Positions 1-6,089 of a stretch of 6,110 nt of DNA are shown here, one piece after another. The stretch is from Bacteroidia bacterium (lineage in GTDB: Bacteria > Planctomycetota > Phycisphaerae > Phycisphaerales > SM1A02): positions 1 to 6,110 of the forward strand of contig JASGCG010000110.1 in the NCBI GenBank assembly GCA_030054235.1, read 5' to 3'. Every line of letters begins with the position of its first letter. Position 1 is the stretch's first letter. Both the position numbers and the translations under genes were made by a program. Below the pieces are notes generated by a model that did not search any database, was not told the DNA's origin, and saw only the letters and a program-made list of their open reading frames with translations.

Positions 1-641
1 ACGACGAAGCCTTCGGCGACATCCTGCGCCGTGGCGTGCGGCTCACGGTCTTCATCGGCGTTGGCGCTGGCACCGGCCTCATGCTCGTGGCGGTGCCGCT
101 CACGGCCACGACGTTCCAAGGCGCAGCCTTCACACCCGACGACACCGAACGCGTGGCCGCGGCGCTGCTCGCCTATGCGCCCGCGATCTGGGCCTACAGC
201 GCGAACCACGTCTTCACGCGGGCCTTCTACTCGCGCGGCGACATGCGCACGCCGCTGCGCGTGAGCCTTGTCATGGTTGGCATGAACCTCGCGCTCAACC
301 TCGCGCTCATCTGGACGCCGCTCCGCGAGACCGGCCTGGCCTGGTCCACGGCCTTCTGCGCGGTCGTGCAGTGCGTCGTGCTCGCGCGGATCCTGAGGAT
401 CCGCCATGGGCAGGGGGTCGATGCCTCGGTGCTTCGTTCGGCGCTCCGTTCGATGCTCTGCGCCGGCGTGATGGCCGCCGTGCTGTGGGCGGTCGACCTT
501 GCGGTCGATCTTGGCGACGGCTGGACCGCGCGTGCCATCGAGCTGGCCATCCTCACGACGACCGGCGGGCTCGCGTTCCTTGGTTGCGGTGCGCTGCTGC
601 GCATGCCGGAAATGAAATGGGCGCTCGGCCGGTCGGCCTGA
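1..641 (+). CDS. murJ: Lipid II flippase MurJ (MviN family), C-terminal part
   Basis: The frame is open from the left edge (first full codon at 3) to TGA at 639-641, giving about 212 codons. MurJ proteins usually have 500-550 residues and 14 membrane helices, so this is roughly the last 40%. Six hydrophobic segments can be picked out, fitting TM9-14: near LTVFIGVGAG, ALLAYAPAIWAYSAN, SLVMVGMNLALNLALI, STAFCAVVQCVVLA, LCAGVMAAVLWAVDLA and LAILTTTGGLAFLGCGALL. The family signature around the TM10-TM11 loop is present: FTPDD, then RAFYSRGDMRTPLRVS, then an N-rich helix. MurJ sits in the inner membrane and moves lipid-linked peptidoglycan precursors to the outer face. A GTG at 36 could be mistaken for a start, but homology-like sequence (DEAFGDILRRG) runs upstream of it to the edge, so the gene is truncated by the window, not short. 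It converges on the M16 operon with a 49-bp gap. Confidence 0.88.
   Translation, partial: DEAFGDILRRGVRLTVFIGVGAGTGLMLVAVPLTATTFQGAAFTPDDTERVAAALLAYAPAIWAYSANHVFTRAFYSRGDMRTPLRVSLVMVGMNLALNLALIWTPLRETGLAWSTAFCAVVQCVVLARILRIRHGQGVDASVLRSALRSMLCAGVMAAVLWAVDLAVDLGDGWTARAIELAILTTTGGLAFLGCGALLRMPEMKWALGRSA
386..404. repeat. Short perfect inverted repeat inside murJ
   Basis: GCGGATCC (386-393) and GGATCCGC (397-404) form a perfect 8-bp inverted repeat around a 3-nt loop. It lies in the codons for the R-I-L-R-I-R stretch after a membrane helix. The repeated Arg-Ile codons (cgg atc ... agg atc cgc) largely explain the symmetry, so a regulatory role is not supported. The positions are certain; a function is not. 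Confidence 0.4.
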
Positions 642-649
642 GCGCCCAT
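617..649 (-). terminator. Hairpin terminator candidate for the M16 operon
   Basis: ATGGGCGCTC (617-626) and GAGCGCCCAT (640-649) are a perfect 10-bp inverted repeat enclosing 13 nt. The enclosed GGCC-GGTC-GGCC can add four more pairs with a tetraloop and one bulged base. On the minus strand the stem is followed by TTCATTTCC, a short interrupted T-rich tract. It lies 41 nt past the stop of the second M16 gene, so it fits an intrinsic terminator for that operon. On the plus strand no T tract follows, so it is a poorer terminator for murJ, whose stop codon (639-641) lies in the loop and right arm. The weak U tract is the main doubt. Confidence 0.5.
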
Positions 650-690
650 CGCACGATCATGAAGGCTGTGGGGCAGATCCCCTCAGCGGA

Positions 691-2178
691 TCACTTCATC
701 GGCAGCGGTGCAAGCGTCATCGGGTCGCGCAGCGGCAGGTGCTTGGTCGGACCGAGGTCCTTCTCGAGCATCGCCATCGTCGCGCGGCCGCCCTGGTCGC
801 CCTTGGCGATCTCGTCCCACTTCCCGACCACGAGGATCGTGACCTTCGAAGGATCGAGGTACTTCTGCGCCACGCGCTGCACGTCGGCCGGGGTGACCTT
901 GGCGACCTTCTCGCGGAAGGTCGTCCAGTAGTCGCCGGGGCGCTTGGTCCACTCGTCCGTCATGAAGACGCCGAGGGTCGCATCGCGGCTGCTGAACGTC
1001 TCGGGGAAGGTCTCGATGAACGACTTCTTCGCGGTGTCGAGCTCCTGCGCCGAGACCGGTGCGCTGCGGATGCGGGCCATTTCCTCGAGCACGAGCTTCG
1101 CCGCAAGGGCGCACGTGGCGTTCTTGCTCTCGAAGCTCGCGCGCCACTGGCCGGGCCAGAACACCTCGGCCGAGAACTGGCTGCCGGCGCTGTACGCCAA
1201 GCCTTCGTCCGAACGCACGCGCTGCGTGATCCGGCTCGTGAAGCCGCCGCCGCCGAGGATGTCGTTCATCACCATGAAGGGGATGTAGTCAGGGTCATCG
1301 CGCGTGATCGCGGGCAGGCCGATGATGAACTTGCCCTGCGGGATGTCTTTCTCGACGTGGTAGATGCCGGGCGTGAGCGACGTGGCAGGCACCGGCGGGT
1401 TGGCCTGCTCGGCGCCCGAGGTCCAGCCGGAGAATGCCTTGGCGAGCTTTTCGAGCATGACCTTGCGGTCGAAGTCGCCGGTGACCGCGATCTTCATGTT
1501 GCCGGGGTGGAAGATCGATGCCGCCATGGCCTTCATCGACGCCGCATCGAAGCCCTTCAGGCCCGCCTCGGTCATCTGCTGTCCGCGGTAGTGCTCGTCG
1601 CCGTAGCTCAGACGGCGCCACTCCGAGCCCGAGATCGTCGAGGCGCTGTCGTTGCGCTTCTTCATCTCGCTCATGGCCTCGGCCACGGCCACCTCGAGCT
1701 TCGACGCGTCGAAGCCGGGCGACTTCAGCATGTCGACCAGCAGCGCAAGGCTCTCGTCGAACGTGCTCGCGAGGCAGTTCAGGCTCGCCGACGACGTCCA
1801 GTCGCTCGACGAGATCCCGATCTTCGTCGCGAGGAAGTCGAGGCGCTCATCGAGGTCCGAGGCCTTCATGGACGCGGTGCCGCCTAGGCGCATCTGGCTC
1901 GCAGTCATCCCGGCCAGGCCGGACTTGCCGGCCGGATCGAGGTTGCTACCGCCCTTGAAGGTGATCACGAGGTTGATCAGCGGGAACTCCTTCGACGGGG
2001 CGAGGAAGACCGGAGTGCCGTCCGGCAGCGTCGTGCGGTACTCCGACGGGCTCGGCGGGTTGAAGGCGAGCGGGGGATAGGCGATGTCGCCCGGGTGGCG
2101 CGGCAGGTCATCGGCCGCGAACGCGAGGCAGCCCAGCGCGAGCGCGCCGATCGACAGGGTGGTGGTCAGGTGCTTCAT
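691..2178 (-). CDS. M16 family peptidase-like protein, non-catalytic partner
   Basis: A 495-residue protein with the two-lobed M16 (pitrilysin/insulinase) fold. Residues 1-22 look like an export signal (MKHLTTTLSIGALALGCLAFA, cleavage likely before ADD). C17 after ALG could be a weak lipobox, so lipoprotein anchoring is possible. The first M16 domain spans about 45-250. Where active members have HxxEH, this one reads MTASQ (91-95, just before RLGGT), so both zinc histidines and the catalytic Glu are missing. No equivalent of the third zinc ligand is seen near 162-170. The second domain (about 265-470) keeps the glycine-rich GGGGFTSRITQRVR and EGLAYS (308-330), which in the family help bind substrate. 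Such inactive subunits commonly pair with an active M16 protein, as in mitochondrial processing peptidase; here the active one lies 31 bp upstream in the same operon. The ATG at 2178 has AGGA nine bases upstream. Complex formation is inferred. Confidence 0.85.
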   Translation of the reverse strand: MKHLTTTLSIGALALGCLAFAADDLPRHPGDIAYPPLAFNPPSPSEYRTTLPDGTPVFLAPSKEFPLINLVITFKGGSNLDPAGKSGLAGMTASQMRLGGTASMKASDLDERLDFLATKIGISSSDWTSSASLNCLASTFDESLALLVDMLKSPGFDASKLEVAVAEAMSEMKKRNDSASTISGSEWRRLSYGDEHYRGQQMTEAGLKGFDAASMKAMAASIFHPGNMKIAVTGDFDRKVMLEKLAKAFSGWTSGAEQANPPVPATSLTPGIYHVEKDIPQGKFIIGLPAITRDDPDYIPFMVMNDILGGGGFTSRITQRVRSDEGLAYSAGSQFSAEVFWPGQWRASFESKNATCALAAKLVLEEMARIRSAPVSAQELDTAKKSFIETFPETFSSRDATLGVFMTDEWTKRPGDYWTTFREKVAKVTPADVQRVAQKYLDPSKVTILVVGKWDEIAKGDQGGRATMAMLEKDLGPTKHLPLRDPMTLAPLPMK

Positions 2179-2187
2179 GGTGTGTGG

Positions 2188-2191
2188 TCCT
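2188..2191 (-). promoter_or_regulatory. Ribosome binding site of the second M16 gene, in a CA-rich spacer
   Basis: AGGA on the minus strand ends nine bases before the ATG at 2178. The whole 31-bp spacer (2179-2209) between the two M16 genes is almost only C and A on the coding strand apart from this site. It should therefore be unstructured and leave the site accessible. No promoter or terminator is visible in it, supporting co-transcription. Confidence 0.5.
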
Positions 2192-2209
2192 GTGTGTGGT
2201 GTGGGTGGT

Positions 2210-4108
2210 TCACTTCGCGGCCGGGGCGGAACCCTTCTCGAGTTCCGCGATGCGGGCGAGCATGCGATCCTTCATGAACCCGATGAACGGGCGCATGGCT
2301 TCGGGGGCTGCGGCGGCCTGGGCATCGAACTGGCCGATGCCCTCCTTGAGCTTGGCCAGGTCGGTCTCGGCCGCGATGCGCTTGAGGGCCTGCTTGGCCA
2401 TCGCCTGCATCTGCGGGGGCAGCGCCGCAAGAGCCGGATCGGTCGGCTCGTCGGCGGTGGTGCCGGCGGGCGCCGCCTTGCGCACGTAGGTCGCCACGCT
2501 GCGGTTGGTCGGGTCGAAGTACTTCTTCGCCACGCGCTGGATGTCGGCCGGCGTCACCGCGAGCAGCTTGCCGCTCTCGGTGTTCACCTCGCGCCAGTCA
2601 CCGAGCGAAGCGCTCACGCCAAGCTGGAGCATGATGAAGAAGTTGTTCTGCAGGCGTCGGTACTCGTCGGCGGCGATGCCGTTGCGCACCTTCTGCAGCT
2701 CCTGGTCGGCGACGGGCTCGTCCTGCAGGCGCTTGAGCTGGGCGTACCAGCCGTCCTCGAGCTGGCGCGGGGTCGCGTCGCCCTTGACCTCGGCGCTGAA
2801 GGAGAACGCACCGGCGTACTTGCGCGAATCCTGCCGCGCGCCGGCGCCCGAGGCCACGCCCGAGCCTTCGACCATCGACTTGTAGAGGCGACCCGTGCGG
2901 CCATTGAGGATCTGCGACATCACCTCGAGGGCGTACGAGTCGGCGTGCTGGAAGGGCACCGTGTGGTAGCGCACCTCGACCTGCGGTTCGGTCTCGGCCT
3001 CGGCGTTCATGCGCATCTCGGCGAGCTGCGGCACCTCGAGCGTGACGACCGGCGGCGGCGTCGCACCGCGCTTGAGCCGGCTGAAGTAGCGCTTCAGCAT
3101 GGGCTTGACCTTGGCGGCATCGAAGTCACCGACGATCACGCCGGTCAGGTTGTTGGGGCAGTAGTAGGTCTGGAAGTAGCGCTGCGCCTCGTCCATGGTG
3201 TAGCTGTTGAGGTCGCTCGGCCAGCCGATGACCGGCCAGGAGTAGGGGCTCGAGAGCCAGAACATCGCCTCGAACTGCTCATCGAAGGTGCCCGTGGGCG
3301 TGCTCTCGGTGCGGAGGCGGCGCTCCTCGTGCACCACGTCGCGCTCGGAGAAGAACTCGCGGAACACGCTGTCGGTCAGGCGATCCGACTCCATCCAGCA
3401 CCAGAGCTCCATCTTGTTGCTCGGCACGTTGATGAAGTAGAAGGTCTGGTCGTAGCTCGTGAACGCGTTCATGCGGCTGCCGCCGCCCGCCGTGTACAGC
3501 TGGTCGAACTCGTCCTTGACGATGCTGCCCTTGGTCTTCTGCTCAGCCTCAAGCTTCGCGATCTCGGCCTGCGCCGCCTTCATGGCGTCGGCGTCCTTGG
3601 CCGGATCCATCGAGCTGAGCTTGGTTTGGAGCGCATTGATCGCCTCGGTGTTGGCGCGACCCTGCTGGGCGTCCATCGAAGCCTTGAGCTCGGCGCGCAG
3701 GCGCTTGAGTTCCGGCGTGTCGTTTGCGGGGTTCCACGGGCTGTCGATCTCGCCGCGGTAATAGCGCGCGTACTGCTCGCCCCAGATGATCTGGTTCATG
3801 CGGTCGCGCAGCGCCTTCTGCCCCGTGCGGAACTCCTCGTCGCGCTTGGGGTCACGCGTGGCGACCGTGTTGGTCCCCTTGAACATCATGTGCTCGAAGA
3901 AGTGGCTGATGCCGGTGATGCCGGGGCGCTCATTCGCGCTGCCGACCTTGGCGACCCAGCCGGCCGAGATCGTGTTCGGCTGGTCGTTGCGCGGCACGAG
4001 CAGGAACTCCATGCCGTTGTCGAGGGTGAAGACTTCCACGGGAAGCTGCTGCGCGGTGGCCGCGGCAGAGACGATGAGCGCAAGCGCGCTGCTGATCAGG
4101 TATCGCAT
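2210..4108 (-). CDS. M16 family zinc metallopeptidase (insulinase/pitrilysin-like), catalytic
   Basis: A 632-residue exported peptidase. The ATG at 4108 is preferred over the in-frame TTG at 4120 because GGAG lies six bases before the ATG and the TTG codon overlaps that site. Residues 1-20 form a signal peptide (MRYLISSALALIVSAAATA, then QQ). The inverted zinc motif HFFEH is at 69-73: H69 and H73 bind zinc, E72 is catalytic. In typical members the third ligand follows H73 by about 76 residues; here the matching ERDVVHEE places it at E262, about 189 residues on. The extra ~113 residues (about 85-200) are charged and helical, partly coiled-coil-like (PELKRLRAEL, AAQAEIAKLEAEQ). The second lobe (about 345-535) keeps GRTGRLYKSMVE. 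A helical, Ala-rich tail (about 545-632) ends the protein. It is first in an operon with the inactive M16 homologue, so the two probably form a heteromeric peptidase outside the cytoplasm. The substrate is unknown. Confidence 0.92.
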   Translation of the reverse strand: MRYLISSALALIVSAAATAQQLPVEVFTLDNGMEFLLVPRNDQPNTISAGWVAKVGSANERPGITGISHFFEHMMFKGTNTVATRDPKRDEEFRTGQKALRDRMNQIIWGEQYARYYRGEIDSPWNPANDTPELKRLRAELKASMDAQQGRANTEAINALQTKLSSMDPAKDADAMKAAQAEIAKLEAEQKTKGSIVKDEFDQLYTAGGGSRMNAFTSYDQTFYFINVPSNKMELWCWMESDRLTDSVFREFFSERDVVHEERRLRTESTPTGTFDEQFEAMFWLSSPYSWPVIGWPSDLNSYTMDEAQRYFQTYYCPNNLTGVIVGDFDAAKVKPMLKRYFSRLKRGATPPPVVTLEVPQLAEMRMNAEAETEPQVEVRYHTVPFQHADSYALEVMSQILNGRTGRLYKSMVEGSGVASGAGARQDSRKYAGAFSFSAEVKGDATPRQLEDGWYAQLKRLQDEPVADQELQKVRNGIAADEYRRLQNNFFIMLQLGVSASLGDWREVNTESGKLLAVTPADIQRVAKKYFDPTNRSVATYVRKAAPAGTTADEPTDPALAALPPQMQAMAKQALKRIAAETDLAKLKEGIGQFDAQAAAAPEAMRPFIGFMKDRMLARIAELEKGSAPAAK

Positions 4109-4114
4109 GAGGTG

Positions 4115-4118
4115 CTCC
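4115..4118 (-). promoter_or_regulatory. Ribosome binding site that sets the start of the catalytic M16 gene
   Basis: GGAG on the minus strand is separated by six bases from the ATG at 4108. Choosing the upstream TTG (4120) would put this site inside the coding region and add only M-E-H-L ahead of the signal peptide. It therefore decides the start. Confidence 0.65.
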
Positions 4119-4145
4119 AAGGGGGCGAGTCGGGCACTCTATGCG

Positions 4146-4166
4146 AGCCGGCCGCTGCCGCCGGCT
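4146..4166. repeat. Perfect 7-bp inverted repeat in the divergent region
   Basis: AGCCGGC (4146-4152) and GCCGGCT (4160-4166) are perfect inverted copies around 7 nt. This would lie in the 5' leader of the M16 transcript if that starts upstream of it, about 38 bp before the catalytic M16 start codon. It could be an RNA hairpin or an operator. GC-rich DNA makes such arms fairly likely by chance. Confidence 0.35.
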
Positions 4167-4202
4167 GGGCGCCGTCGGGGACGATGCGCGCCAAATGGGT
4201 CC

Positions 4203-4229
4203 GATTGGCCATCCCGGCCTTGTCCAATC
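4203..4229. promoter_or_regulatory. Operator-like inverted repeat GATTGG-N15-CCAATC
   Basis: The 6-bp arms at 4203-4208 and 4224-4229 are perfect inverted copies with centres 21 bp apart, about two helical turns. The right arm overlaps the only -35-like sequence for the EEP gene. The geometry suits a dimeric regulator, but no regulator gene is in the window and the arms are short, so this is only a candidate. Confidence 0.25.
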
Positions 4230-4253
4230 CCCGCGGCGGTCTACTCTTGCGAC

Positions 4254-5690
4254 ATGACCCCACGAACCTTGTGTGTTGGCGTTATCGCCACCATGCTGGC
4301 CTGCTTCCCTGCAGCCGCGCAACTCCGTGTGGTGACCTACAACATTTCGGCGCTCGAGGGCAACGCCAGTCTCCTGCAGGCTGTGTTCACCGCCTGTCAC
4401 GCCGACGACGTGGTTGGGCCCGCGCAGCCCATCGACATCATCTGCTTCCAGGAGTGTCCTCAGGCTGCGGTGGGGCCGCTCGGCAACCTGCTCGCCGCTT
4501 CCGCACCGGCCGGTGTCTCTTACACGCTTGCCACGTACACCACCAGCTCCTCGGAGGACGGTGCCACGGGCGCGCAGGCGCTCTTCTACCGAACGGGCCG
4601 CTTCACCGAGATCGCCAGTGGCCACGTCGATCTGTCCACTGGCGGCGGCCGCAACAGTGATCGCTGGCTGCTGCAAGTGTCCGGCTACACGAGCACCGCG
4701 GCACGGCTCTACGTCTACAGCTCGCACCTGAAGGCCAGCAGCGGCAGCGCCAACGAGTCCGAGCGGCTCTCCGGCGCCACGACGCTGCGCAACAATGCCG
4801 ACGCGCTTCCCGCTGGCAGCAACATCATCTTCCTCGGTGACTACAACATGTACACCAACTCCGAGTCGGGGTACGTGAAGATGACGACCGGCGGCGTGCA
4901 CCCGGCGATTGATCCGTGGGGCACGGCGAACTGGACCGGGGCCTCGAACGCGATCAAGCACACGCAATCGCCCCTCCTGACCAGCACCAACCTTGTCGGA
5001 GGCGGGGTCGATGACCGCTTCGACCTGCATCTGTTCACCGGTGCGCTCAATGATGGTGCGGGGCTGGCGTACATCCCCGGCACGGTGCGCACCCTCGGCA
5101 ACGACGGCAACCACTTCGACATCGCCATCAACACCGGCAACAACTCCTACTACCCGAGCAACATCGCTCGCGGCAACGCGCTCGCCGATGCGCTCTTCGG
5201 TGCAAGCGACCACATGCCCGTGATCATGGAGTACCAGGTGCCCGCCGCCATGTCGGCCACCCTGCAGGCGCTGCCTCCGCGGGTGCTCGTCGGTGCGGCG
5301 GTGCCGGTGCGTGCGGTCGTGAGCAACGTCGCGCAGGGCGTGTGGGCAGCAGGCATCGATGACCTGCCGTTCTCTGTGTCCGGATCGCAGTTCGTGGTGG
5401 GCTCGGCGAGCGGCCAGGCCCCGCTCTCGCCGGCCACGGCGATCGGCCAGCTCGCGCTCAACACCTCATCAGCCGGCATCGCGTCAGGCATCGTCACGGT
5501 CTCGACCATCGCGCAGGCCGCCGCGAATCCGACGATTCAACTCCCCGTCTCCGTGCAGGTGAGTGCGCACGCCAATCCCTCGTTCTCGACGACGGCCGAT
5601 CAGGACACGCGAGCGCTCGCGTGGACCTTCCCCGCTGGCACGGCCAACGCCGAGATCGACGTGCCCATCGCCAACTTCGGCTTCGCGTGA
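4254..5690 (+). CDS. Secreted endonuclease/exonuclease/phosphatase (EEP) family protein, ended by an in-frame TGA
   Basis: A 478-residue product from ATG 4254. Residues 1-23 are a signal peptide (MTPRTLCVGV ... FPAAAQ, then LRVV). The EEP (DNase I-like) domain covers about 24-328, with its motifs in order: VVTYNIS (N30), CFQEC (E67), YSSHLK (H158), LGDYN (D196, N198), DRFD (254-257) and GASDHMP (D319, H320). These supply the metal and phosphate-binding residues of the fold, so it should cleave phosphodiester or phosphomonoester bonds. Secretion points to an extracellular nuclease or phosphatase; the substrate cannot be read from sequence. Residues about 330-478 are Ser/Thr/Val-rich, beta-type and Ig-like. 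The frame stops at TGA 5688-5690 in the middle of such a domain but stays open to 6089, where a dockerin-like tail ends. The intended protein is probably 611 residues. No Shine-Dalgarno is visible before ATG 4254. Open frame upstream to 3786 is only shadow of the M16 gene. Confidence 0.85.
   Translation: MTPRTLCVGVIATMLACFPAAAQLRVVTYNISALEGNASLLQAVFTACHADDVVGPAQPIDIICFQECPQAAVGPLGNLLAASAPAGVSYTLATYTTSSSEDGATGAQALFYRTGRFTEIASGHVDLSTGGGRNSDRWLLQVSGYTSTAARLYVYSSHLKASSGSANESERLSGATTLRNNADALPAGSNIIFLGDYNMYTNSESGYVKMTTGGVHPAIDPWGTANWTGASNAIKHTQSPLLTSTNLVGGGVDDRFDLHLFTGALNDGAGLAYIPGTVRTLGNDGNHFDIAINTGNNSYYPSNIARGNALADALFGASDHMPVIMEYQVPAAMSATLQALPPRVLVGAAVPVRAVVSNVAQGVWAAGIDDLPFSVSGSQFVVGSASGQAPLSPATAIGQLALNTSSAGIASGIVTVSTIAQAAANPTIQLPVSVQVSAHANPSFSTTADQDTRALAWTFPAGTANAEIDVPIANFGFA
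5688..5690 (+). other. In-frame TGA interrupting the EEP-dockerin gene
   Basis: This TGA falls between NFGFA and TASLLVLDG, in the same frame as both the EEP domain upstream and the dockerin-like tail downstream. All other complete reading frames here (murJ, both M16 genes, the end at 6087-6089) also finish with TGA, and Trp is written TGG. TGA is thus a normal stop in this genome, not a reassigned codon. A single base change from a sense codon (CGA, TGG, TCA or GGA) would create it. Explanations are a recent nonsense mutation, an assembly or sequencing error, or programmed readthrough. Confidence 0.8.
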
Positions 5691-5705
5691 ACGGCCTCGC
5701 TGCTC

Positions 5706-6089
5706 GTGCTCGATGGCATCACGTCGTCGGGCCAGGTGATTTCGGCGGTCTCGGGGATCGGCTCGCAGGTGGGGGCCACGCCGGTCTCGATCCGCCTTCG
5801 GCTTCCGGCGAGCGCCGCCATGCTGCCGGGCTCGTACCCCGCGACCGTGCAGGTCCAGTCGAGCGACGAGAACCTGCCCGGACGCCAGAGCTACTCGAGC
5901 ACGATCACGGTCACGATCACGGTCGAAGGGGCTTCGCGCCCCGAGGACATCAATCACGATGGCATCGTCGATGGCGGTGATCTGGCCGTGCTGCTGTCGC
6001 AGTGGGGCACGACGGGCGAAGCGGACATCGATGGGAGCGGCACGGTCGACGGCTCCGACCTTGGCATGCTGCTCTCTGCGTGGGGCTGA
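5706..6089 (+). CDS. C-terminal beta domain and dockerin-like tail, cut off from the EEP gene by TGA
   Basis: These 127 codons from a GTG at 5706 are in frame with the EEP gene and are best read as its severed C-terminus; continuity actually begins at 5691. The first 75 residues are beta-rich (TPVSIRLRLPA, YPATVQVQSS, then TITVTITVEG) and look like half or all of an Ig-like domain. The last 47 are two dockerin-like repeats ending in SAWG at the stop. There is no signal peptide and no Shine-Dalgarno before the GTG, so independent translation is unlikely and would leave the product without an export signal. An ATG at 5820 is an even shorter option. If the TGA is an artefact, these residues belong to a 611-residue protein; if it is real, this is a pseudogene fragment or a readthrough extension. 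Confidence 0.6.
   Translation: MLDGITSSGQVISAVSGIGSQVGATPVSIRLRLPASAAMLPGSYPATVQVQSSDENLPGRQSYSSTITVTITVEGASRPEDINHDGIVDGGDLAVLLSQWGTTGEADIDGSGTVDGSDLGMLLSAWG
5901..5924 (+). repeat. Perfect 12-bp tandem duplication coding TITV twice
   Basis: ACGATCACGGTC occurs twice without a gap (5901-5912, 5913-5924), in frame, coding T-I-T-V-T-I-T-V as a beta strand at the end of the Ig-like region. A loss or gain of one copy would keep the frame. This is consistent with replication slippage, or simply codon reuse in an alternating strand. Confidence 0.6.
5946..6086 (+). repeat. Two dockerin type I-like calcium-loop repeats
   Basis: Repeat 1 (5946-6008) begins DINHDGIVDGGD and ends LLSQWG. Repeat 2 (6024-6086) begins DIDGSGTVDGSD and ends LLSAWG. 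Each is 21 residues, with 13 identical positions, separated by five residues (TTGEA). Positions 1, 3, 5, 9 and 12 of the loop carry Asp/Asn (Ser at position 5 in repeat 2), as in dockerin/EF-hand calcium sites. Dockerins bind cohesins in cellulosomes. In Planctomycetota such tails occur on many exported proteins without a known cellulosome, so sorting or surface anchoring is an inference. Confidence 0.8.

Larger units (their letters stand above)
4109..4253. promoter_or_regulatory. Divergent promoter region between the M16 operon and the EEP gene
   Basis: These 145 bp are the only sizeable gene-free stretch and separate two genes read in opposite directions, so both promoters should lie here. 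For the plus strand a weak match is TTGTCC (4220-4225), a 16-nt spacer and TACTCT (4242-4247). No good sigma-70 pair was found for the minus strand. Two inverted repeats lie inside and are listed separately. The location is firm; individual promoter elements are not. Confidence 0.45.

Noticed and set aside
676..692. GATCC-N7-GGATC inverted repeat near the end of the second M16 gene
   Set aside because: Arms of only 5 bp, no T tract, and a much stronger hairpin lies just beyond it.
739..1887. A 382-codon plus-strand open frame over the second M16 gene
   Set aside because: Same antisense-register effect; Arg/His/Ala-rich with no family features.
3786..4253. Upstream in-frame extension of the EEP gene
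   Set aside because: It lies over the M16 gene and the intergenic region and would bury the signal peptide, which begins exactly at ATG 4254.
2084..4660. An 858-codon open frame on the plus strand, antisense to the catalytic M16 gene
   Set aside because: It is in codon register with the M16 gene, so its stops would need TTA, CTA or TCA codons in M16, which are rare in GC-rich genes. Its translation is a low-complexity Arg/His/Leu/Val-rich mix with no recognisable domain, while the minus strand encodes a clear enzyme.
3930..5213. A 427-codon minus-strand open frame over the EEP gene
   Set aside because: It is codon-aligned antisense to the EEP frame, and its Val/Gly/Arg-rich translation shows no domain. 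The plus-strand frame has all EEP motifs.
5688..5690. TGA reassigned to tryptophan
   Set aside because: Every other complete gene end in the window uses TGA as its stop, and Trp is encoded by TGG.
5688..5760. TGA at 5688 as a selenocysteine codon
   Set aside because: No EEP or Ig-like family is known to use selenocysteine here, the site is outside the active centre, and I saw no convincing SECIS-like stem just downstream.
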